Positions 55,923 through 64,000 of a DNA stretch of 64,000 bases are shown here, piece by piece (within the stretch, counting starts at the first letter, position 1; every line of letters starts with the position of its first letter). Source of the stretch: Paulownia fortunei (Eukaryota > Streptophyta > Magnoliopsida > Lamiales > Paulowniaceae). The stretch lies in NCBI GenBank assembly GCA_019321725.1, contig CM033107.1, positions 16,235,445 through 16,299,444 of the forward strand, given 5' to 3'. Under the pieces are notes generated by a model, which was not told the origin of the DNA, did not search any database, and saw only the letters and a list, made by a program, of their open reading frames with translations. Both the position numbers and the translations under genes were made by a program.

Positions 55923-56835
55923 TTATTGTTGTTGTGAGAGGATGTCCTCCTTATCTACCATAGGGTTTGACACAACCTTGCCCTTCTCTATGAGTTGAGG
56001 GCAAGAAGCATTAGATGAGGGCTTGATTAAATTACAACTAGGCCTTCTTCCTTTTCCATAATAGCCATTTTTGTTATTTCTTCTTGTCCACTCTCAACTC
56101 TCAAAGGGGATTCTAACTCTTCATCACTTGTCAAAATATTACCATCACCACACTTTTCCCCTACTTCATTTACCTGAAATATCCAAGGCAAGTTTTCTAG
56201 TTGCTCATGAACTAGTGCACTAGTCAGCTCACTAAGTTGGGCTTCTAATCTTTGAAGTGATGCTGATATAGTTTGGAATCTAGCCTCGGTATTATTCATA
56301 AATTAAGTAATTCTTCCAAATTTGACTCATTCTCTTGAGGTGGATAAGTGGGTTCACACCATGTTATATTGTGACCATTTTCCCGTGACAAATCCGAGTG
56401 CACTTACCATTCTTGATTGTACGCATTGGAGAAAAGAGTGTCCTAGTGCTCATTGTAATCCCACATAATTACGCATGATCGATCTACGGTGCTGCCCATG
56501 GATTGCTCATTTGGTGTTCTATTCTTGTAATTAAACCACTGCATATCTCTTGCATTGCAAAGGGTGTATGAGTAGCATGTACTGAAAATTTGTCAATCTT
56601 TTTAGACAAAGCATTGAGTTGGGTGGTCAATATAGCAAGGTGACATGGCATATTCAATTGGCCAATAATGTGTATACATTACCATCACATCGATGAAGTA
56701 TCTCCAAAAGAAATAAACAAAATAATTAAAGTAAACTAGAATAAAATAACAAAAATAAAAGAAATGAAACAAAAGTAAAGCAAGAAAAATAGTCAAACTA
56801 CAGCTAGATAAATCAACTTTGATATTGCACAAGAT
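55923..56835 (-). pseudogene. Athila I gag remnant
   Basis: The minus strand at 56027-56299 encodes ARFQTISASLQRLEAQLSEL, the coiled Gag C-terminal motif of Athila (RNLETQMGQI in element H at about 63330). The stretch to 56830 is the leader and a heavily shortened Gag; the conserved FLEICDTFK core seen in element H is absent, so most of Gag is deleted. Confidence 0.65.
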
Positions 56836-56839
56836 ACAC

Positions 56840-56857
56840 TCCCCGACAACGGTGCTA
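56840..56857 (-). other. Primer-binding site (tRNA-Asp type), Athila I
   Basis: The minus strand reads TAGCACCGTTGTCGGGGA, close to the TGGCGCCGTTGCCGGGGA site used by Athila elements. It lies about six bases after the LTR end at 56864. Confidence 0.82.
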
Positions 56858-56863
56858 AAAACT

Positions 56864-58578
56864 TGATGACCCCAAAATAAGTGGTACAAACTGTAAGTCC
56901 ATGGTGTCAACAAGTAATAAAAAAGAGTAGAGTATCGTATTTCTAGGGAGTACGTGTGTAAGTACCAAATATAGATTACCTATACTATATTTGACTTAAC
57001 AATGTAGTAGTGGTTGAATTAAAATGCACAACTACTAAATTGACAAAATTAACTAAAACCCAAGTAGATTAGGGCGTTGAATTCAATATTAAGGTTAGTC
57101 ATGGCATTGGTTAGCCATCTTATGTTGTTATAAACCTGGCTTAATTGTGATAAGGAATGATGTGGGTTATGTGATGGGGGGTCTCTCTAATATAATTGGT
57201 TCTCTCTCTCAAGTCGGACCAAATCTACCCATAGTTTACCACTACAAACTATCTTACTCAGAGTGTATTGAGCTTTGTGAATTTCACTAGTTTTGGGTTT
57301 TCACACCTATGACTACCGCACGTACCTTTGCCTATATCTTTGTTGGGGTCGGTTAGTGGTATATAGTACCCAATCCATTATTACAATCTCATCTCTTGAT
57401 TGGAATTATAATAGTTAAAATAAACTTGAAATTGACCAAGTCTCAAGAAGCATTAAAAACATAGCATATGCTCATTATAATAAAAACAGCATTCCAATCA
57501 CAATACCAGCAGCAACTCATAACTCTATAGAAATGGCTTTCCAAGCCTTGACAAAAGTGATTTAGTTCATATTAAAATTAAGCAAGAACCAAGTGTTTCC
57601 TGAAATGATGATTCTTATACATTTCTCAAACTAAACAAAATGAAAGAACAAATTAAAGTAGAAGATTACAACCACTAAATTATTCTTTACTTCTTCTTCA
57701 AAATCATCAATACCCAATGAAGCTCCTCCTCTTCCTGTCTTGAACTCCTAAGCTCATTGGTAATAGGTGTGTGCGTGCAATATGTGGTGTGTGATGAAAT
57801 ATAGAGAAAGAGTATAAGAGAATTTAGGTGCAGAGTGTGTGTGGGTGATGGATTATGTGTTGTATGATGTATATTGCGTGTTGTTCAAGAAATTATAGGT
57901 AAGCATGTGTGTTTCTCCCATTTTGTGTAATGTAGTTATGTGTATATAGTGTATCTAATAGAGTATCACATCGTGTGTGAGGGTGTAGTGGTTTATAACA
58001 AGAAAGATTCCATGATATGACTTAGATTGTCACTTGTCTCTCAAAGTCCAAAATATATTTTTTTCTATTTAGGACTACTCGCGCCACGACATGACCTTGG
58101 GGGTGTTGTGGCACCTAAAATGTCATTGGCTACTATCTAATTTTTACTCCTTGCACCGCAGTGTGACCTTGGGGGTGTCGCGGCTCAATATTAAGAGTGT
58201 TACCACCTGACCATGGGGGTGTCGCGGCGCGAGATTGGTCTGGACTACTCTATTCATCCTCTTTCAATCAATTTTTGGCCTATTTCTACATTAGAATTAT
58301 ATCCCTATCTATTACCCTTTTGTATCCGCATGAATCAAATTAATATTATATTTGTGGGGAAAGTTATGCTAAAAATACGATAACTGCCATATCTTGAAAT
58401 TTCCATGTACTGCTAATTGTTTAACCCATTTTTTCCAACTTTGAACTCCATTTCTTCAATTCTTGATCCTATATAACAAATATCATAAGATAAGACATAA
58501 TTCCATCTATTGTGAGATAAAACATCCAAATTTATACTTTTAAAAGTGTAAAAAATATGTCAAATTATGAGCTGATCA
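56864..58578 (-). mobile_element. Athila I 5' LTR
   Basis: On the minus strand it starts TGATCAGCTCATAA at 58578 and ends GGGGTCATCA at 56864, a 1.7-kb LTR with TGAT...ATCA termini followed by a PBS. It contains a three-copy GC-rich minisatellite. Confidence 0.8.
58090..58235. repeat. GC-rich minisatellite in Athila LTR
   Basis: Three spaced copies of a GACCTTGGGGGTGTCGCGGC-like unit (near 58099, 58165 and 58208) lie within AT-rich LTR sequence. The 3' LTR of the same element has one copy. Confidence 0.82.
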
Positions 58579-59016
58579 CTGATTTTGAATTTGGGATTAA
58601 TAATTATGAAAATCCACAAAAAATAATTTTATTTAATTTAGAATTAACAATTTCATTCAAAAATAAATTTCAAATTTTTTGAAAATCAAGAAAAATAGAT
58701 CTGCATGCAAGACCAGTAGTATTGCGATGCTGGGAACTTGTGTTGTAGTGCAATCTGGTTTGTGCCTTTCAATTACACCAGGGTGCCGAGGGTTTTGCAA
58801 GCCACACACAGTGGTGCCTCGATACAGGGTCGCAGTGCCAGTAGCATAACAGTGATTGGCAGATACATTTTTCACCCACTTTTTAAGTTTTACTTATTAA
58901 AACCAAAATCCCAAATATACAGATCGCATAAACAACTTTATCGCACATAAAGGATCAATTAGAAGCATAGTTTTCACAAAAATTAAAATGATGGGTATCA
59001 ATTATGTAGTAACCTA
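58579..59016 (-). other. Copia leader fragment
   Basis: Non-coding stretch lying on the internal side of a minus-strand copia PBS, with a GC-richer patch (58720-58850) similar in style to that in the copia A leader. It ends at the Athila I LTR start. Confidence 0.45.
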
Positions 59017-59029
59017 GGCTCTGATACCA
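59017..59029 (-). other. Primer-binding site (tRNA-iMet), copia fragment
   Basis: The minus strand reads TGGTATCAGAGCC, a perfect initiator tRNA-Met site, one base inside the LTR end at 59031. Confidence 0.88.
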
Positions 59030-59030
59030 T

Positions 59031-59465
59031 TGTTGGGTTCACATACCACGGGACCCTTGAAGTAGTGGAATTTAAAATTTTAACATATTGCATCGAATAT
59101 ATAATTTGGTGTCCTAGGTTCGTAGTGATTATATTGGTTATGAATAATTAAAAACAAATTGATACCTTAAATAAGTTCAAAGGTTAAACAAATTATACTT
59201 AAACTTAATTTTATTATGAACAATCTGAAACCTTTTTAGAAAAATTGTCAATCTCTAAACCCCATCCTTAGTTGAACTTGCCAAGATCCCCAAGCATTGA
59301 TCCTCTAAGTGTATATCCACACCTTGGATGCCCACTCGTGATTACCCTATACTAGTAGTCCAGAATCTGATGATTCCTATCTAAGCTTGTATTTAAAAGT
59401 TTTGGAACAAACCTGTAAGTTTCTATTTACTATTAGGTGTTTGATCAATCAATTTTTCCCTGAAG
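59031..59465 (-). mobile_element. Copia LTR 3' end fragment
   Basis: It begins TGTTGGGTTC on the plus strand, the reverse complement of the copia LTR end, directly outside a PBS. It shares AGTGTATATCCACACCTTGG-like text (59310) with copia B (near 684-705). It is truncated near 59465 against a plus-strand copia leader. Confidence 0.72.
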
Positions 59466-60525
59466 TTTTATCATGAGGGTGATGGAATTTGAATAAAATA
59501 GTAGGAGACATTTAGGATAAAAGATCTTTTTATAAATATATGTTTAAATCGAATGAATGCTTATTTTGTACTTCATATTATTTTGTTGAAATAATGACTA
59601 AAAATCCACTTGTGTGTATCTTAGACACCAACAACTTAGTGGTCCTAATTTAATTGATTAGCTGAGGAACCTTCGGATTCTTTTGCAATATGAAAATAGG
59701 GCTTATGTCTTCTATGTTATCCCGTCGAGCTTGCTGAACATTGTAAACAAGTTAATGACTATGTGAAAGCTAGGTGCTACATGTTAGCATCTATGTCCAA
59801 TGAACTTTAGAGACATCATGAGGGTTGGCATATGCTGCTGATATCCTACTTCACCTATAAGAGTTGCATGGTGAACACACGAGGCAAGTATGGTACTCTG
59901 TCTTAAAGAAGCTTTTCAGATGCCGTATGGTTGAGGGCTCTTTGGTTCATAGACATGGACTGAAGATGATAGGCCTCATTGAAAGGCTTGAATCCTTGGG
60001 AGTCATTATGGATAATGAACTCTACTTAGATCTTATTTGGTAGTCTCTACCTAGTTTATTTGACTCCTTCATGGTTAAATTTAACATGCACAAGATAGAG
60101 ACTAGTCTCGCTGATCTTGTTAACATGTTGAAGATGGTTGAGTCCACCATAAAAAAGAAAAAACCTATCATACTTATTGGATCTTCATCCCAATAAAAGA
60201 CTAGCCAGTCAAGAAAGGCAAAGCAAAGCTTTTCTCTAAGAAGAACAAAAAGCTAAAGGCAGATGGTGGAATTAAAAAGGGTCTTAATGCCAATGACAAA
60301 TGCCACTATTGTGGCAAGCTGGGGTATTAGAGGAGGAACTACAAGGAGTACCTTGTGTCTTGCCAGAATGGTTCTGATATGTTCTTTGTTGAAGTTAACC
60401 TTCTGGTTAATAAAGCTTCTTAGGTATTAGATACTAGTTGTGGATCTCATCAATGCAATAACTTGTAGGTGATGACAAGAAGCAAGGAACTGAGTGAAGG
60501 AGAGACAACCCTTCAACTAGAGAAT
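59466..60525 (+). pseudogene. Copia G leader and gag (decayed)
   Basis: The leader matches copia A from GGAATTTGAATAAAATAGT (59488). Gag starts at ATG 59594 with MTKNPLVCILDTNN, equivalent to the MAKNPLSSILEANK start of copia A. Stops follow quickly. MLKMVESTIKKKK near 60130 and a zinc knuckle CHYCGKLGY at 60301 are recognisable, but the last cysteine has become Tyr. The protease start (GSHQCNN near 60440, then SKELSEGETTLQLEN) runs into the Athila H LTR at about 60526. Confidence 0.75.
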
Positions 60526-61993
60526 AGATAAGCTCATAATATGTGATACTTTCGACACCTCCATGAGCATAATTCTATATATTTTACCTTATAATTCAAT
60601 ACAATTATGTCTTATCTTGTGATAATTGGGTATAAGGACTAAGAATGAAGAATAGAGTGAAAACATGTTGGAAATAGCTTAGTGTGGGAGAAAATTAATC
60701 TCGCACCATGATGCCATGAAGCGAAAATGAGAAGAATGCTGAGCTTTCTCACGATGCGATGTCAGAGGGAAAATTTAGGCAGTGTGTTAAAGTTTATTTT
60801 GTGTCATGACACCAAGGAATGGCATAACAACACTTGAGGAATAGGGATCTCGTGCCAGTAGCATTTTAAGCACTACAAGGAGTAAAATTTGGATAGTAGC
60901 CAATAGCATTTTAGGCATCGCAACGCAAGTGGTCCTAAGCAAAAAATAATATGTTATGGATTTTAAGGGACAAGTGGCAAACTATGGCATAACATGGAAT
61001 CTTTCTTGTTATACCACTATACCCTCACACACTATGTGACACCCTATTAGATATACTATACACATATAATTACATCACACAAATGAGTGATATACATATG
61101 CTTTCACATAATGTCTTATGCAACACACATGTGAGAATATAGAATATGCAAATAACATAGTGGTTGTAATCATCTACTTTAATTTCTTCTTTCATTTTGC
61201 TTATTTTTGAGAAATTTATAAGAATCACAATGTTGGAAAAAACTTATTGCTTGCTTAATTTTAATATGAACTAAACCACTTTTGTTAAGTCTTGAAAAGC
61301 CATCTTGATGGAGCTATGAGTTAATGCTTATATTGTGATTGGAATGTTGTTTTTATTATGATGAGTATATACTATATTTGTAATTCTTCTTGAGACTTGG
61401 TCAATTTCAAGTTGATTTTAATTGTTGTTATTAAGATCAAGAGGTATGGCTATAGTAATGGATTAGATGATATATACCGCGGACCAACCCCTATAGAGAT
61501 ATAAGCATATGAACATCTTGCAGTCATAGGTGTAAAAATTGAAAGCTAACGGCATCCACAAAGCTTAAGGCACTCTTAGTGAGATGATCCATAGCTAGAG
61601 ATAATGCTTGTAGCCTAATAGGGGTAGATTTGGTCTGACTCGAGAGAGAGTACCAATTATATTAGGAAGACTCACCATCACACAACCCACATCATTCCTA
61701 ATCATGATTAAGCTATATTCATAACCATATAGGATAGCTAACTAATGCCTTGACTCTCCTTATTATTGAATTCAATCTGTTAATCTTCTTAGGTTTTTAG
61801 TTTATTTTGTTAAATTTAGTAGTTGTCACATTTTAATTTAATCACCACTACAATTGTTCGTTCAAATATAGGATATGTAATCTATATTTGGTACTAACAC
61901 ATGAACTCCTAAGGATATGACACTCTACTCACTCTTTATTACTTGTCAACTTCATGCACTTATGGTTTGTTACCACCAGTCTTGGGGTCACTA
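60526..61993 (+). mobile_element. Athila H 5' LTR
   Basis: The start reads AGATAAGCTCATAAT (expected TGATAAG...; the terminal TG is lost or mutated). It ends GGGGTCACTA at 61993, where the family has GGGGTCATCA. It matches the Athila I LTR in inverted orientation, for example the reverse complement of the GGTCGGTT and CTATGACTACCGC blocks near 61480-61540. The PBS follows. Confidence 0.75.
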
Positions 61994-61999
61994 AGTTTT

Positions 62000-62017
62000 T
62001 GGCGTCGTTATCGAGGA
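62000..62017 (+). other. Primer-binding site (tRNA-Asp type), Athila H
   Basis: TGGCGTCGTTATCGAGGA differs from TGGCGCCGTTGCCGGGGA by four transitions. It lies six bases after the LTR end. Confidence 0.82.
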
Positions 62018-62180
62018 GTGTGTTTTTGTGTGATACAAAGTTGTTTCTCTTGTTGTAGTTTGACCATTTTATTTATTTCATTTTTGTTTCATAGCTTTTG
62101 TTTTTTTTGTTTTTTTCTCAATTCTCATTGTTCAAGTTGCTTTGAGAGCTTTTATTTTTTATTGTAGGTGTTGTTGGTGC
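62018..62180 (+). other. Athila H leader
   Basis: A T-rich untranslated stretch between PBS and gag; no gene. Confidence 0.5.
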
Positions 62181-63440
62181 ATGGCCAGATGATTTACATG
62201 GGATCTTGAGCTATACAACCCAAAAATAGAGAGAACTCTTTATTTATTGATAAGGGACGCAAAAGAGGAATTAATGGCAACAACGAGCGAGATGTGGAGA
62301 ATTGATCATTGTTGGACTGTGCTAAGCATTCAGTTAATGGGACCAATTCGAATATTAGGAGGTCGGCAATACCAGCAAACAGTTTTGGATATTAAATTGA
62401 TAATTATTTAAATGATAAAAACTTTTGTTCAGTTTGGTGGTTTATCAAGTTACAACCCTAAGGCCCATATAACAAACTTCTTGGAGATTTGTGACACCTT
62501 TAAACACAATGGAGTGAGCGATTATGCTATTAGGCTAAGATTGTTCCCATTTTCTTGGAGGGATAACCTAAAAGTTAGCTTAATTTATTACGAACCGGAT
62601 CAATTAACACATGGGAGGCCATGGCACAAGCATTCTTTGTAAAATATTTCCCACTTTCTAAAACTACAAAAATGAGGAAAGACATCACCACATTTGTTCA
62701 ATTTGAGTTGGAGTCCTTGTATGAAGGTTGGGAGAGGTTCAAGGACATGTTGAGGAGATCTTTGCACCAAGGTTTACCCACATGGCTTCAAGTGAAAACA
62801 TTTAATAATGGCTTATCTCTGCTAACCGAGCTATGATAGATACAACAGAGGGAGGCATAATCATGAGAAAAACTCCATCTAATAGTTACCAATAGCAAGC
62901 GGATAGAAGTTTGGGGAAAAAGAAAGTGGGAGTGCATAGCGTCAACACATACTCCACTATCTAGGCTCAAATCGAAGTGTTGGCTAAAAAATAGATAACA
63001 TAGGTTTTTCAGCTATGAAGGTGTAAACCGTCGCATGTGAGTTGTGTAGAGGTGGACACTATAGCACCGAGCAAGCTAATTATATTGGGAATTTCAATAG
63101 GTAAGCAAACAATCCTTATTCCCAAACATAGAATCTCAGATAGAGGAATCATCCAAATTTTACATGGGGAGGTCAAGGTAACCAAAGCATTTCTTAAGCC
63201 AATCATAGCATGTCAAGACTTCCACTACCTAATTACCCACCATATGAAAAGTAATCATATTTTGAAGAGCTTGTGGCCAAGTTTATTGCCAATACCCAGG
63301 TAAGATTCCAAACTACCGAGACAATACTTCAAAATTTGGAAACTCAAATGGGTCAAATTACAAGTATGGTCTCAGGACATGCTTAAGGAACATTGCCAAG
63401 TGATACAGAAAAAATATCTCAAGGCATAAGTAAATACAAT
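62181..63440 (+). pseudogene. Athila H gag (decayed)
   Basis: The reading includes YNPKIERTLYLLIRDAKEEL near 62214, a stop at 62409-62411, then the Gag core FLEICDTFKHNGVSDYAIRL (62480) and RLFPFSWRDNLKVSL. A frameshift near 62610 leads to AQAFFVKYFPLSKTTKMRKD and ESLYEGWERFKDMLRR (62621-62836). Later come GVHSVNTYSTI near 62930, HPNFTWGG near 63150 and the C-terminal FQTTETILQNLETQMGQI near 63310. This order is that of Athila Gag, which forms the particle. Several stops and frameshifts make it inactive. Confidence 0.82.
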
Positions 63441-64000
63441 CATGTTAAGAAGTGGGAAGGAGATAGATACCAAATTTCAAGAAGTGGAACCTCAACAAAA
63501 GAAGAAAAACAAGCCAACATCAAACCTTAACACTTCATCCAAACCGATCATCCTCAATGAGGTGATAAGCGTTCCTCCCATTTTTTCCTATAGCATTGAA
63601 AAAGTAAAAATTCGATTTGCAATTTTGTAAATGCGTTTAAAGTTTTTAAGAAGTTGCATATTAATATTCCTTTTACTGATGCTTTACTTCAAATGACTAG
63701 TATGCTAAATTCTTGAAAAAAATTATGTCAAATAAAAGTGAATTAGACGAGCAAGAGATGGTTAATTTGACCAAGGAATGCTCGGTGATTTTGCAAAACA
63801 AGCTTCCTTCTAAGCTTAAGAAACCCGAGAGTTTCTCTATCCCTTGCACTAATGGTTCAAGTACTTTAGATTGGTTCAAGCTTGTTGATGTGAATGAACT
63901 TAAGGGAATGAATTGTTAGGTAAAAAGCTAAAGAGTAATCAATTAGATAGTTTGGATCCCTTTGTGGTTGAGTAGTGCAGGAAAATAGGTCGAGAAAAGA
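63441..64000 (+). pseudogene. Athila H Gag-protease linker, cut by window end
   Basis: MLRSGKEID (63442) is the ITLRSGK-type linker motif. It is followed, across frameshifts, by KKLHINIPFTDALLQM near 63649 and then an open stretch (63713-63919) with EMVNLTKECSVILQNKLPSK and ESFSIPCTNGSS, the start of the Athila protease domain. The catalytic D(L/T)GA box has not appeared by the end of the recognisable part, and similarity fades after 63860. Confidence 0.75.

Noticed and set aside
1..64000. Search for an undescribed multi-gene system (defence cluster, biosynthetic cluster, unusual mobile element with novel genes).
   Set aside because: All longer coding stretches resolve to known retrotransposon Gag-Pol domains or to the arabinogalactan peptide. 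No neighbouring unknown conserved genes remain.

Overview
This window looks like a repeat-rich, AT-rich eudicot-type nuclear plant chromosome. The main evidence is layered LTR retrotransposons of plant type: Ty1/copia, Ty3 chromovirus of Tekay/Del type, and Athila. They carry plant-style primer-binding sites for initiator tRNA-Met and tRNA-Asp. The one clear host gene is an intron-containing arabinogalactan peptide. Nothing bacterial is present, and I could not identify the species.

Layout. (1) 312-3765: a minus-strand copia piece (3' LTR plus RT/RNase H). It is joined head-to-head to a plus-strand copia element, copia A, whose pieces run 3767-10537 and 20488-25386. (2) 10538-20487: a complete but decayed minus-strand Ty3 chromovirus (gypsy-1) inserted in the copia A RNase H domain. 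It has both LTRs, PBS and PPT, a near-perfect 5-bp target-site duplication (TSD), and an internal Gag-protease tandem duplication. (3) 21552-24338: a 2.8-kb solo LTR (J) inside the copia A 3' LTR. (4) 25387-39400: a plus-strand chromovirus (gypsy-C), truncated at its left end. Its 3' LTR is split by solo LTR D (33822-39023), which is itself split by solo LTR K (34669-37569). (5) 39401-40700: a tandem copy of the gypsy-C LTR end together with its flanking host DNA.

(6) About 40.7-44.2 kb: a host island with a two-exon arabinogalactan peptide gene (41624-41952), a TATA box, a GCC-box-like site and a foldback element. (7) 44170-46467 and 46985-49256: two solo LTRs (E minus, F plus) of the same chromovirus group, both with TSDs. 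(8) 49.3-52.1 kb: small tandem repeats and LTR fragments. (9) 52064-58578: a minus-strand Athila-like element (I) that lacks RT, RNase H and integrase. (10) 58579-60525: a second head-to-head copia composite. (11) 60526-64000: the 5' part of a plus-strand Athila-like element (H), cut by the window end.

Every element polyprotein contains stops or frameshifts, so none looks able to move by itself. The arabinogalactan peptide is the only intact host coding unit I can support. I found no unknown multi-gene system. The unusual features are structural: the nesting, the internal duplications, solo LTRs with a TG...TA terminus, the duplicated LTR-plus-flank segment, and lineage-specific minisatellites inside LTRs.
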